In this document: piece after piece, positions 12,271-24,412 of the stretch
Position numbering within the stretch: the stretch's first letter is position 1
How the letters are laid out: every line of letters begins with the position of its first letter
DNA from: Ampelomyces quisqualis
Taxonomy: Eukaryota > Ascomycota > Dothideomycetes > Pleosporales > Phaeosphaeriaceae
NCBI GenBank assembly: GCA_018398575.1
Contig: JAGTXZ010000010.1
Coordinates: 2,108,001-2,172,000 of the forward strand
Length of the DNA stretch: 64,000 nt
Direction: 5' to 3'
Made by a program: the position numbers and the translations under genes
The notes under the pieces: generated by a model
The model's database searches: none
What the model saw: only the letters and a program-made list of their open reading frames with translations
Told to the model about the DNA's origin: nothing

Positions 12271-14984
12271 ATGGCTCCTTCCAGATCGAGAGGTCGCACC
12301 TCTGATCGAGGGGAATTTCGCATGCCACATAGGCCCGCCTATCGTTCTCCCTTACGGCGAAGTCTTCAAGGTGGTAGCACACCACGCCAACCCGAGTCCT
12401 CATCCACCTCTATGAATCTCTCCAACCTCGATCGCAACTTTTGGGAGCGCCGCGCCCGCTTTCCCACCGAAGGGAACTTGACAATTGCTAGGGTACTCAC
12501 TTGTCTCGGTCTGAAGCGGAAGAGCGGCAATAAACGAGGCATTGTCAGCTTTGAAAACAAGAGTGTCGAGGAGCTGGCGGATGCTATCGCGCTCGTCGCG
12601 AGCAAGCTGCCGATCGAAGCTCCAAAATTTGTCATTTTTGCTGCGCAGCCAGGCTTGATGATGGCCATTGTGGAGAACTTACTCGAGCGGTTTGGCATGC
12701 GAGTCTGGGGCGCAGAGTTGCATCGCGAGTGGTTGCTTGAACCCGGCGAAGTAGAGGGATATGCGCGAGAGCTGAGATATGAAGATGAGGATGATCATCC
12801 TGCGTAAGTTTGTTTCCTCGGTAGCATTGGAGAAGTACAAAGTTGACGCGATCCACATAGTCTCAGGGAGTATCTGCGCCTCTGGATTCTTGTCAGGGGA
12901 GCTAATGCGGTCATGTACACCAAGCGCGAGAGGCCCGGAAAACAAAACACGAGTCCGAGGACATCTAGCGTTGAGTGGAATCCTCATGTTCTTCCGACAT
13001 ACGATTGCGCGTTTTGGGAGCATGAGCTCGAGGCGTCCAAGCCAACGCTTGATATTCTCTCCATCGTCGACACCCTCGGTCTCGAGCGATATTTCACCCG
13101 GCTCGCGCCCACTGCACTGCATACCAGTGGCGATGGCAAAGAACTCGAATCAGCTATAGTGGTTGTTGCGGACACCCTGCCGAAAGATAAAGCCAGCTTA
13201 CTCGATATCGCTGCTGAACCGGAGAAACTTCATGGTAAGGTCGATGTGCTACTACTCCAGTTTGGAGAGAAGCTTTGGGGTGAGCAGCGCAAAAAGTGCC
13301 TAGTCTATTCAAACTTGCACGATCGCATAGCGTACGCTCAAAACTGTGTATCACCCCCTAGAATAACAAGCTAACGTCAAGTAGACTGCGACATTACATA
13401 CGGTTGTGGATCATCGTCCAAGCTTCCAGCTTTTTCAAGTCTTCCGTGCCGTCCAGGCTCAAAATCGAAGGCAGAAGTCCGTGTCAGGATACGGATAGAC
13501 ATCTCAAGGGAGAAGAGGAAAAGTCCTGGTGGGCCTATGAGGATGAAAACGAGCGTCAGCTTCAGCCTGATGCTAGATGGGCGTCGCGCACAAACCCACG
13601 ACAGCAGAAGAATTACAAGTCGCCTGTTGCAGAACATACGCCCTCATACATGGTTGGATCAGATCAGTTCGAGCCAAGTCTGTACAGTCAAGATCATTCC
13701 GATATTGATCTTCAAAAAGACTCGCCAATGATTGTTGATCTGGAAGGTGAGTCCGGCCCTGAAAGCCGGCTTGAAACAGCTCAAGACCAAATAAGCGTGG
13801 TTGGTGACGACAATATCATTGTCCAGCCGAAGTTGCGAGGAGTTTCTGAAATCCAAGCTGAGCATGTCAAGAAGCCAGTCCCTTATCCTCTGTTGGCCAA
13901 TCAGAGCTCGCACACTGATCTGGGCGACGGCATCGAGGTCAACTCCAAACAAATTCTCGGCAATACACCAGCTCTTCATCATCCGGTAGCTTCCACTGGG
14001 AACGAACAGGGGTTTTTCATGGTCCCAGCCTGTGCTTCTGATGGTAACAACACCTCTGCAGTGCTTAGCAATATATCCTCGGAGCCTAATGCTGCTGAAG
14101 AATCTGGTGTCACTCCAGTGGTGGAATCAGAAGAGCCGACACCACTATCTACAGAACCCGAACAACCTGTGAGCATTGCTGTGAAAGCGAAGATTCGAGG
14201 AAATAAAAGGGCTTCCTTGACCCAAGCGGAGGGTAATCTCGAGACCTCCACTGGGTTACCTGCGGAAGAAACGGTTGAATCATCGCAAGTCACTCGAAGT
14301 ACTCGTCGAAAAGTTGTAAGAACATACAACGAGGCTATACTCAGCGGTCGCGCCAGACATACTCGGACTAAGTATCTTGAGAAGCACCTCAGTAACGTTT
14401 TGCACGATACTACAGATGCTACACAGTCTCGAAAGCGTACTGCATCCAACGGAAGTCTCGCTGGACAAGCGACGAAAAAGCAGAAGTCTACTGCCTCACC
14501 TGGCCATGCCCTCACCAATGCATTCCTCGACTACTTCAAGTCTGACAACATCTCTGTGCAGGAAATCTCCTTGCTCGACGACATTGAGCGTAAACTCACC
14601 GCCGTTTCATCTAAGCTCTTGAGCGACGCTTCATTCCTGGCCATCGTAACTGCGTGGCTCAAGTTCCGCCGCACCATCACGTCCGTTCAGCAGCGCGTGC
14701 CTAGGGTTACTGATAACTCAGTGTCGCAGGGACACTTCAAGATTAATCGGTCGCGTTTACTCACGGAGTTACGGGTTGCGAGAGATGCATTTATAGCTGT
14801 GCAGGGGGATGGAGTGCGCGCGAATGAGACGGTCATGGCTGAGGTTTTGGGCAAGATGCAGGGGACGCCGGTGGATCGGAAGGAGGTCAAGGCTACGGTT
14901 TCCGAGGGGCTGAAGAAGTGTAATGAGAGGCTGTTTGAGTTGGGCGAGGAGTTGGGGAGTGGCAAGTGGGTGTCCATGGGTTGA
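12271..14984 (+). CDS. Unknown protein, third family member, with a duplicated N-terminal domain
   Basis: Unrecognised protein of 867 residues from exons 12271-12803, 12861-13331 and 13385-14984; introns are 57 and 53 bases, both phase 2. Residues 55-190 are a first copy of the family domain (LTCLGLKRKSGNKRGIVSFEN, FGMRVWGAELHREWLL), ending at the first intron and continuing LREYLRLWILVRGA. Residues 225-335 are a second copy (IVDTLGLERYF, VADTLPKDKASLLDIAAEP, LLLQFGEKLWG), ending at the second intron and continuing LRHYIRLWIIVQA. The second copy lacks most of the acidic tail that precedes the intron elsewhere. A long Ser/Glu/Thr-rich linker and a Lys/Arg patch (ATKKQKS) lead to a helical C-terminus. 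That C-terminus has LLDDIERKLTAVS and WLKFRRTITSVQQRV, matching the other two family members in layout. I chose the ATG at 12271 (MAPSRSRG). Function is unknown. Confidence 0.8.
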
Positions 14985-15970
14985 CCGATGAAGTATCAAT
15001 GATGTCTAGGGCGTTAGCTTCGACATGGGAGTACCCTCACAGAGAGAGATAGAGCACGTAGAAAGCTGTACAAAGCATACATGAACTTCTCTGAAAATCA
15101 TAACCCATAAGATCATTGCGTCTAGATTGCTCAATACCAACTTCTCTCCAAACCCTCACCCTTTCAACATCACAACTTCCTCATTCTCACTCCCCAAGAC
15201 ATATATAAGCTTCATCCCTCTTTCTATCTTCTTTCTTGCTCCTTCTTTCCTCCCCACAAGTCCCACTTCCACAACGATTCCCAATCCGTTGCGAAACACC
15301 TTCACATCTGTCCCAACTTCTTTCCCGCTTTAGAAAAACCACAGCGCCCTATAGATACGCAAGGGCTGCTACTTGTTCCTTGCTACAACGCTCTTGACAG
15401 AGTATGTTGTAGTGCAGTGTCAAGACGCAAATCTCCCACCCTTTAAACTTTTGAACAAGAACCCCAGCCCCTTCCTGTAAGTTGTGTGCAGTGGTTCTAA
15501 CCTTGAGCTGTAAATGTTAATGGGGTTGTTGAGGGGGCGCAAGGACACGGGCATAATTTATTTTTCTGAAAAGATTGTGGAGGAAATACAGGGTCGGGAA
15601 AGTCTGGTCAGAAGTTGTAGATGGTGCGATGGATGGTGCGGACTGTGTTTTTTATTTTTGATTTCCTCGCTGGTGTACTCTTATAGTTATCCGGGTGTAG
15701 GACGGCATGTGTGCCTGTGTTGTCTTGGACTGCACTTACTCTTTCTCACGAGATGGTTGTTTACCGCTTGAATTGCTGTGACTTGAAGGGAAAATGAGAA
15801 GGGGTTTTTGAGCGGTTTCGCTTGGCTGGGATGATGTTTACATCTTACTTCCTTCATCCTTCATCGCACAAACTTAGTCCAAACACGTGAAAACTCAGCA
15901 TTGATGGAAGGATCATTAAGTTCACTTTTTTTTTCGTCCTGGAGGTTGTCACCGCGGTCGAATTTATGTG
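14985..15970. other. Intergenic region with a pyrimidine-rich, promoter-like block
   Basis: No supported gene. Bases 15,127-15,333 are strongly C/T-rich on the plus strand and include a TATA-like acatatataag near 15,200, which resembles a fungal core promoter and leader. A following open frame at 15,514-15,771 is short and Cys/Leu-rich, and I do not trust it as a protein. A non-coding transcript is possible. Confidence 0.3.
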
Positions 15971-15980
15971 CAGACCTTTT

Positions 15981-16155
15981 CTGTGCAAGGTATTGCTCGA
16001 GAAGGACACAAGTTGTGCGCTGAGTGTTTTTTTTTCGACAAGGACTTACGGGTACTTGAAATCCGTTCCTTGAGATTTTACTGCGGTCAGTTCTTGTGCA
16101 AGACCTTGCTCAAGAAGGATATAAGTGGTGTGCTGGGTTTTTTTCTCTCGAAAAT
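15981..16155 (+). repeat. Imperfect tandem duplication, unit about 112 bases
   Basis: The block starting ctgtgcaagg at 15,981 (key strings gctcgagaaggacacaag, then a T-run) returns from about 16,093 as cttgtgcaag with gctcaagaaggatataag and another T-run followed by tcgaaaatgac. The two copies are diverged but keep order and spacing. A weaker match extends upstream (ccgcggtc versus ctgcggtc). No coding function is evident. Confidence 0.55.
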
Positions 16156-18589
16156 GACTCTACAAGACTACAACTGTGCATGACTGCACCGCGTACACAA
16201 CTTCTGGATTCAGCTGCGCTCCACAACCGTTGTTCTCCTTTTTTTTCAAATAGCGTATACGGCAGACTTATAGGATCAGGGTGGAGAGAGAGACGTAAAG
16301 AACGTCATGAGCTTTTGGATGAAGGTCTGCATTAGCTACTGTGTAATTGCATAGACACCACATGTGACTTGATCTTTGCAATTATTTCAACGAAACTCAA
16401 AAAGCCTACTCTACATGTTCATGTGTTCTCGGACATAGCTCTTCTCTATCAACCACTTCTTTAGCATCGACAATGCGAGGAGCTCCGTAAAGGTGAGCTT
16501 TTTCTGCTCTCATCTACATCTACGAGTACTGCCTCATGGCTGAAACCACAGAACTAGGATGACAACGGTTCGTTGAGCTAGGGTTGTTTCCAACGTGGTA
16601 CCAGGAATGCTCGATCCAGAAATCGACGTGTTCCGAGCTCTCGTCACCTTATGATATAGGAATGAAATGCTCGACTCTGATATTGCAATATATTAGTAGT
16701 ATTCAAGCGCAGTAGCCTCGTCCGTTCTGCGGAATCGAGTTGAAACCCCGTTGATATCGACGCTGCTGTTCTTTCTTAATAATTCTGAATAAAGGCGTTA
16801 TGTAAACGAGCTATTTCGTTCCGAAACCCCAGTGTAGAGGAAACCATGTTACTCGACTGAAAATACTGGCTGAGACTGTCAAAGGCAGACCAGACCAAAC
16901 AGGTATAAAGACTAGCTATTCACAACGAAGGATTGGATTCCTCACTTGCATTTATCCTCTTTCCCTTTCCAAACCCCTGAAAGGACAGTATGCTGGTGCT
17001 CGTAGTGTTCTATAGTACAATGTCGAAAATTCATGTGCGGCGCGGCATGAGAAGCTACACCCAGCACGACAAACGAAAGCGCCCTCGCTACGGCTTACAT
17101 TCCCTATGTCGTGGGTCCAATGATGTGAGAGCCTGAAACTGAATAAACTCATGATCATGATCGCTTCAATAGTCACGAGTATTCAAGTTTCGAAATATGC
17201 CGTTTCGACTTGAAGGTACAAAAGTCACTCTCCACATTTTGATACCAAATTTATATGTGCTGGTATGTGTATAAACCCGCCAGCCTTCCTTCCTTTACTC
17301 TTTTTATATCCTCGCTATTTCCGCTTAACGAATGCGCTAGAATACAATCAGAAGCAGGCTTTCGTGGTGTGTACTTGCCTACTTGAAGAGAACACCTGAA
17401 GGCGCAATGACTGTTATCCGAGATTCGGTACAGAGCAGCATCTTTCGATAAACCTTTTTCATGGACTCGAGAGTGCAAGAGGATGTTTCGAAATTCTTGC
17501 CCCAAGTCTTCCATGACTCTCACATACGCTCAAAAAAAAGCTAGAGCACTATGTGAAAAGCCTAGTTCGTTTAATCCTAGACTCTCGGTCTCGAATCCAC
17601 AAACGATGTATACATGCGTGTAACAAATCAGCGTCATGGTAAAAACTTGACGTGAAGGACACTATGTTACGCAAATAGAAAGAAATATTAGTCCACATTC
17701 TTTCACGCAGCGTGTTCAGTCTCAACAGCCCTCCTCGCCGCCCCTTAAAAACCTGTTCCGTGTTCAACGTATGCGTTCAACTGTAACCCTACTACATCCC
17801 CAAAGATCAATCTTCGACATCATTTCCAACCCCAAAACCAAGCCATACTCCAACTCCACCCCACGTCGCCGCATCAGCACAACCACGGCATCAGGCTTCC
17901 TCAAGTACAGTGTAAAAAAAAAACCCCCCAAAGCAAGCGCCTTTCCACCCACAAACACAACCATACAATCGCCTCCTCGCCCCACCCCCCACACTCTTAC
18001 CAAAGAAAGCGCAGAAAGTACCCAAGATGTTCCTTGTCCCGCTGCCCAAAAATCCGTCGTTATTTCGTCGTGTCCCAACTCGCATGCACAGAGCAAAGTC
18101 CGTATGCGCACAGCGCTTGAGAATGAATGACTTGTGGGATGACCATGATACGTGTGAGTATTGACGTGAAATGCCCGTCGTGCTACGGGTGAAGTTGATC
18201 TAGATAGTCACCGCAAGCTAGACGAGCAGCATGGAGATATTTCTTCAAGAAAGTCATCATGAGTGAGTGAGAGGGCAAAGTGGAAAACAGGTACTGATTC
18301 GTTGGGGGCACGCGCTGTGAGGTACGGTATCTCATAGTTCTGTAGTCATTGTGTCTTCGTTCTAGGAAAGATGTTGTGCGAATATGGGCACGGGAGGAGC
18401 CTCAGACTTGTCCAAGTACTGCCTGTCTACAGAAGCCGTCACCCGACACACGGCTCGCCATTCCAGCACGATAGCCTCCCAACTAGTCCGGGATCTTGCC
18501 CTTGCGCTCATTACATTATACCGAGTGACTGCTCGAATACATCGTTAAGTCGTGAAAGAAATGGAGATCAAGAGCGACTCGAACCTACT
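16156..18589. other. Gene-poor region
   Basis: About 2.4 kb of moderately AT-rich sequence without a convincing gene. One plus-strand open frame at 17,771-18,130 (119 residues, Pro/Ser/Lys-rich, ATG start) is overlapped almost completely by a minus-strand frame. I cannot say which, if either, is real. The right end holds downstream sequence of the oxysterol-binding protein gene. Confidence 0.4.
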
Positions 18590-19942
18590 TCACTTCCGCT
18601 CGTAAATTGGAGGAATAACGTCAGGATGGAACGGCGACTTTGCAGCGCTCGCCTTGGCCTGATCGAATGCCCACACACCATTTGTTTGGCTGTCGTTGAC
18701 CGGCTCCCCAACCTTGGCAGCCAAGCTTTGGAACTGCGGGAACTTGTCTGTGCGTGTGAAGAACTTGCGCTCCCATTCGCGACCAGCATCCTTCTCCTGC
18801 TTCCGCATCTCGCGCTGGCGGGTTTCAATTATGGTCTTCTCGGCAGATGTGAGGTCCATGTCGCCCTTGTTAATGGCATCACAGACCTTCTTCCACGCGC
18901 GCCTAGTCTCGAAATCGTCTTGCTGCTCAACAGGCGCGACAGTCAACGTGGTAGTCTTGATGGCCTTGTGGTCAAAGGTTTCGATGACGGCCTTGGTCTT
19001 CGCGTCCTTGATCTGCCAGGTGTCTGTCCATTGTCCGTCGGCCTTGTAGATGGCATCCTTCTCCTTGCCTTGGGGGTAGAGGGTAGCAGAGAAGGTGTTC
19101 TTCTTGCCAGACACCCAGCCCTTGCCGCTGTAATCGATCTTGGCGGTGTAGCCTGAGGAGGACTGGATATAGGTGCTGCCGTTCAGCTCGACGTATGGGG
19201 AGCCCATGATGAGGCCTTCGATGTGTAGGGAGGGGAGGGTGATGAGGTAGTCCTCGTTGTAGGCGTCAAGATGGAGGAGTGCATGGCCGACTTGCTGCGA
19301 CGGATCAGATTCTGGCGTGTGAATTGTGGGCCATCAGCGGGTACCTTGACATTGATGGTCGTCTTGAAGGAAGCCTTCTGGGCGTTGTACCCCTCGAGGC
19401 GCACGCCGTGCTGGTCGTTCCATATGCTGTACGCCGTGACCGGGGGATGATGGCTGAGCACGTGACATTAGCAATCACGGCGCAAGCCTATCAGCGACGT
19501 TCGGTACCTGACTTGCTCGCTGACGAGCTGCGTCGTGCCTGCCTGGTCCTCCCACGTGCCCAAGAACAACTCGCCCAGGAAGGGGTTCAGGGGCTTCTTC
19601 TCGCTGCCAAGCTTCTCGCTGCGACTCGCGTACTGCTGCTTCAGCGTGCTGATGAACCACTTCAAGACGAGCAGGGCGCGCTTGGCAGCGTCTTTTTCGG
19701 CGGCGGGGGCGACGAACAGGGAGGGGTGTTCAGTCCAGTACGACGAGAACTCGGTCAGAGACTTGGTGGAGAGGATGAAGGCGGGCGCCGTCATGGTAGA
19801 CAGGTCGCCATTGAAGGATGCAATAGACTGCCAAGCGGTGAGCCCGAATGCGCTGCTGGCCGCGCAGCCTGCATACCTTGAGGAAGCTCGACCAGGAGCC
19901 CTTCGCCTGGGGAGGCACCGCGGACCCTTCTTTTTCGGCCAT
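18590..19942 (-). CDS. KES1: Oxysterol-binding protein, KES1/OSH4-like
   Basis: A short ORP-type lipid transfer protein that exchanges sterol and phosphatidylinositol 4-phosphate between membranes, cytosolic and peripheral in known relatives. Four exons, 19942-19877, 19827-19508, 19453-19345 and 19294-18590, give 399 residues; frame is kept at every junction. The family signature EQVSHHPP is split by the second intron (after EQV and part of Ser). It is followed by ASFKTTINVK, GHALLHLDAYNEDYLITLPS and SSGYTAKIDYSGKGWVSGKKN, all typical of Osh4-type proteins. There is no PH or ankyrin domain, so this is the short form, slightly shorter than the yeast protein (434 residues). The C-terminus has the usual Lys/Glu-rich EKTIIETRQREMRKQEKD helix. 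The ATG at 19942 gives MAEKEGSAVPPQ, a short lead-in consistent with the family. Confidence 0.9.
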
Positions 19943-20306
19943 GGCGAGACTTGCGGGGATGGCGATGTATGCCCAGGTAGTAGGTATCGAGATAGGAGAA
20001 GTGATGGCCGTCTCTGAGCACGTTTCGCAGCCGCGTCTTTGTTTGTCGAGGTGCCGAGGGTGGGGAGGCAATCGAGGTTAGTGCTGGTGGTAGGGAGACG
20101 GCCTGCCAAATTGGAATGACGTCGGCTTGCACGGCGTACTCCGTATGCACATCATCATGGGGTCAGCGTGCTGGTTTGGGTGACACGTTCGCTTCGTTAC
20201 ACTTCGTGAGGGACCTTAACACTACATTCTATCGCTGCACTTTTTACCTGCTATTATGCTTGTCCTTGTCCCACCCAGACCGTCCTCGCCACAGTCTACC
20301 CGTCGC
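19943..20306. other. Spacer between the oxysterol-binding protein start and the phosphoglucomutase stop
   Basis: Promoter side of the oxysterol-binding protein gene and 3' side of phosphoglucomutase, both on the minus strand. One exact TACTCCGTA lies at 20137-20145. Nothing else is evident. Confidence 0.5.
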
Positions 20307-22265
20307 CTACGTCTTGACATCAGGCTCGGTGCGGCCGACGTACTCCTGGAGCTTCAGCAGGCCCGTCGCAAGCTTCACGTTGTCCTTGAGGTAGTCCTGG
20401 GCATCGAGGTCGTACGTCGACTCGTCGCTTGTGTGTTTCTCAATGTAGAGACGGATGGTGGCGCCGCTGCTGCCTGTACCCGAGAGACGTACGACGATAC
20501 GGCTGCCGTCGTCGAACTTGACGTAGATACCCTGGTTCTTGCTGACGCTGCCGTCGAGGTCGGTGTACGAGAAGTCGTCAGCCTCGACAACCTTGCGGCC
20601 GGCCATAGTTGAGCCGACAAACTCGTCCTTCTTGGTGGTAATCAGCTCCTTCATGTGGCTGGTGACCTTGTTGGCGCCTTCAGTCTCGCAGCCCTCGTAG
20701 TCGTAACGCGTGAAGAAGGTACGTCCGTATGTCTTCCAGAAGTCCTTCTGTACTGATGCAATGCTGGGTGTGGTGCCAGTCTGCTGTCCGACACCAGCAA
20801 GAATGTTGAGCCAGGCAACTACCGCCCAGAGTCCGTCCTTCTCGCGAATGTGATTGCTGCCAGTTCCGAAGCTCTCCTCACCGCAGATGTTCATCTTGTC
20901 CGAGTCGAAAAGACCGCAGAAGAACTTCCAGCCCGTGGGCACCTCGTAGCACTCGACACCCTTCTTCTTCGCGACAAGGTCAATCGCACCAGAAGTCGGC
21001 ATGCTTCGTGCAAGACCGTAGATGCCCTGCTTCTTGAAATATGGGATAAGCTCCGCGTGGTGTGCAATGATGGCCAAGCTGTCGCCGGGAGAAACAAAAG
21101 TGTTCGCGCCGTAGATCATGTTGCGGTCACCATCGCCATCAGAAGCGGCACCAAAGTGCACGCCATTCTTGTTGACCGCATCGACAAGAGACTTTGCGTA
21201 AACAAGGTTGGGGTCTGGGTGGTGGCCGCCAAAGTCGGGCTTGGGAACGCAATTTTGGGTGCTGTTGGGGATGCCGAGCTCTTTCTCGAAGATGTCGACG
21301 CCATATTGGCCCGTCACACCGCTGAGCCCGTCGAAGAGGACCTTGAAGTCGGAGTGCTGCTTGAGGAATGACTTGATGAGGTCAAAGTCGAAAATGTCTT
21401 TGAGCATCTGAAGGTAGTCCTTGGTCGAGTCAATGATCTCGACCTCAAGGTCTCCATACTTTTGTGTGCCAATCGCATTCAAGTTGATATCCTGAACGTC
21501 GGCGATCTTGTACGAGGTGAGTGTCTTGGAGGTTTCGTAGATCTTGTTGGTCACGCTCTCGGGCGCCGGTGCACCGTTGGCAAGGTTGTACTTGATACCG
21601 AAGTCCTCGGTGGGGCCTGTAGTTTGTTAGCTGACATGCTTCGATGACTCTGGTGCCTTGTGGTCCTGCGACTGCCTCATGTATGTCTCTAGGCAATTCC
21701 TGGTGCAAAGAGCACCTTTGAGCAAAAGTTTGCGGACGTACCTCCGGGATTGTGGCTGGCTGTCAGGAGGATACCGCCAGTGGCCTTTCGTATCCGGATG
21801 ATATGGCTGGCAGCTGGCGTGGAGAGGATGCCATTCTGGCCGATCAACAACTTCTTGACGCCGTAGGCGGCACCGATCTTGGCGATCACCTGAGTGACCT
21901 CGGGGTTCCAGTAGCGACCGTCGCCGCCGATGACCAGGGTTGCGCCGGATGCGCCCTCGGGAATGGACAAGAGGGTGCTGGCGACGAAGGCTTCTGAGTA
22001 GTGTTCTTGCTGGAAGACCTTGACCTTCTTGCGCAGACCAGAACTGATAGGCATTTAGCTATGCTCGAGCTCACAAAATGACAGGCACAGCAATGGCCCC
22101 CCATATCACGGCAAGACGATTTCATGATTCTCCAAGGAAGGGAGTCGAGGCGTGCAAAGGCTGCCCCAGTTCGAGCTCGGTGGGGGAGAAGGACGGGACA
22201 ACAAGTACTTACGTTCCGGGCTTCTGGTCCTGGAAGGGCTTAAACTCGACTGTGCGTACATTCAT
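20307..22265 (-). CDS. PGM2: Phosphoglucomutase
   Basis: Interconverts glucose 1-phosphate and glucose 6-phosphate in the cytosol, linking glycolysis with UDP-glucose, glycogen, trehalose and cell-wall synthesis. Exons 22265-22213, 22043-21742 and 21616-20307 give 554 residues, the usual eukaryotic length. The first intron of 169 bases is long for this window. Visible signature sites, in order: the phosphoserine loop TASHNPGG (Ser about 114), split by the second intron; the Mg-binding loop DGDGDRNMIYG; the sugar-binding loop GEESFGTGSNHIREKDG; and the phosphate-binding loop RLSGTGSSGATIRLYIE near the C-terminus. All key residues are present and the gene looks intact. The start MNVRTVEFKPFQDQKPGT matches the usual N-terminus. 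It is divergent from the XPG-like gene with a 294-base shared upstream region. Confidence 0.95.
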
Positions 22266-22559
22266 GGCTGTTTTATGTGTGCTTCAAGCTGTTGTATGTG
22301 CAATTGAAGCAATCGAGGGTGCATAAAAGGGTTGGTCGAGCCGGCGACTTTTGAGCGAAACAGAGGGGCAACTCGCGCCTTTCCCCACCACGTGGGATGA
22401 CGGTGTCAGTGCGTCGACCCAGCCGTGACTAGCACACAGACGGCAAGAGATGCGCCACGTTTCGCTGTCACCGCAACCATCTATTTCTCCCAGCATTGCA
22501 TCGGCTCGACACAGGCGTGGCCAATGTGCGAATCCTAGCGCTCGGAGCACCAGGTCGCC

Positions 22560-24412
22560 ATGGGAATCCAGGGCCTTGCGCGACGGCTTGATCCGTACAG
22601 TATTCGCTACCCGCCTGAAGAACTCCAAGGATATGCAGCAATCATCGACGGACCAGGTCTGGCATACGAGGCTCACAAGCTTGCTCTGAACATGGCATCT
22701 GGCCAATTGCGTCTGCCGTCGTATTCCGACATCAGTAATGCGGCTGTTCAATGGCTACACGCTCTAGAGGACCAAGGCATCATAATGTAAGTCATCAAAG
22801 TGTTTCTTGCCATTGTATTTGTCTTTGGGGCCTGCTAACGCTGACTTGATCTGGCACGCAAGCCCTGTAACGAAACAGGTAAGCCTTTCGACTCTCTAGT
22901 TTATGAGCAGGCTCCATCGGACATACGCAAACTGTGACAAGACCAGGACACTGACTTGGTGACTCCAGAGCGGCTGTCTTGTTTGACGGAGCACTCCCTG
23001 GAGAGAAACAAGCAGAGAGACTGTCGCGGACAGAGCAAAACAACCGACGGATACAGCAACTGCGAGCGAGCTACGCTACAATCGCATGCCCGGTTCCCAC
23101 GTATCTAAGCACTACATCATATGCATTCCTTGCTCCATCGTTGAGAGAAGCATTAGCCGACTCGCCCTTTGCATCAAGAACTAGAATCGTACCTGGCGAG
23201 GCTGATGATGCCTGTGCATTGCACGCCAAAGGACTATCTCGGTCCATCATCTTCACCAGCGATACCGACCTCCTCCTGTTTGACTATCCCCCGGAAACTT
23301 TGATAGTCCTGTTCCAAGATGCCGAGTCTCCCGTAGGACTCAAGGCCTATTCGCCTTTCCAAATCGCCCAAAAGCTACAAATCCAAAGCCTGTTGCCGCT
23401 TGCGTATTCTATACAGCAGCGATCTTCAGAGGGCATGGAGGGTCTCGTGCGCGATGCGTGCGTCCTTGATGTTGGCTCGTCAATGTACCTGGACTTCAGT
23501 CGGCGATACACTGCAGCCGTTGTCATCCCCACATATCTGGAGAAGAACAAAGACTTGGAGGCGCCGCTACAAGCTCTCGATGTACGGGTATCAGAATTCG
23601 TTCATCAAACCTTGATGGGCTCTCGAAATCTGCCCGTCTACCTGCCGTTGCTAGTCGAAGATCCAAATCAAGCATCTGCATGGAACATGGCGCAGAATGT
23701 GCGCACTCTTGCCTGCTCACTCATATCACCCGAAACTGCCGTTATTCGAGAGTACAGAAGGAAAGCCCAGGGCATCTCAACCCAAAACATTCAGGTCTAC
23801 TCTGCGACAGACGTCCAGGTGCCAGCCAAAGATCTAGAGGGGCGCATCAGTACGCTGGTGAAATGGGGTAAGTCAAAGGACATGAGTCCGACGCTGATGT
23901 GGTCACTTTTCGCATTGAGCCTCATAGTGGCCGACCTGAACACCCCTCCGCCTGTCCTTCTCATTACACGTGTTCTCAATGGTGATTTCGATAATACCTG
24001 GGCCTTCATACATCTTGCTGCGCGTCTGCAAGCCGCGTTGTATTCACTACGCATGTTGAAGCAAATCACCGCCACCTGGATTGCCACAAACCAACAAACA
24101 AAGTCCAAGCTCCGCAGCAGCTTGGCAAGTCTACAGTTAGACATGGCTAATTTCCCATCGATCGCTGACATGTTCATCGTACCCGGGCAAATGAAACGAC
24201 TTCTCGCAGATCACGATCCCTTGAACGAGTTAGTCGAGGAGATCTTCGCGTCTGCAGGACTGGAAGTAGCCGTTGAGCAGCTATCGAATAAGAAGAAGAA
24301 AAGACAGGCTAGGGAGGCGGAGAGGAAGAAGAAAAAAAGCGAGCATAGGCAGCAGTCGAAAGCTGGGGATGAAAATTATTTCTTGTTACTCAACAGTGGC
24401 GAAAGCTCTTGA
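22560..24412 (+). CDS. XPG/FEN1-like PIN-domain protein (asteroid type)
   Basis: Probable structure-specific nuclease-fold protein of the XPG/asteroid group; the substrate is unknown. Exons 22560-22786 and 22969-24412 give 556 residues with a 182-base, phase-2 intron that is long for this window. The N-terminus MGIQGLARRLDPYSI is the classic XPG-N start (MGI-GL). After the intron come FDGALPGEKQAERLSR, the helical arch with VPGEADDACALHAKG (acidic cluster E, D, D) and FTSDTDLLLFDYP, which fits the second metal-binding Asp pair. The C-terminal half is helical and ends in a Lys/Arg-rich tail (KKKKRQAREAERKKKKSEH), likely nuclear targeting or nucleic-acid contact. The absence of a recognisable PCNA-interacting peptide and the long unique C-terminus argue against FEN1 or RAD2 orthologs. 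Intron boundaries are inferred; a cryptic micro-exon inside the intron does not fit the frame. Confidence 0.75.

Noticed and set aside
17764..18130. Overlapping frames of about 115-119 codons on both strands
   Set aside because: Neither has domain, signal or splice support; low-complexity sequence explains both. Mentioned in the gap entry only.
18371..19156. Plus-strand frame of 261 codons opposite the oxysterol-binding protein gene
   Set aside because: It is antisense to well-conserved coding sequence and has no independent protein-like content.
22787..22968. Possible 16-base micro-exon (flanked by AG and GTAAGC) inside the XPG-like gene intron
   Set aside because: Including it shifts the frame and gives an early stop in the next exon; the two-exon model keeps the FDGALP motif in frame.
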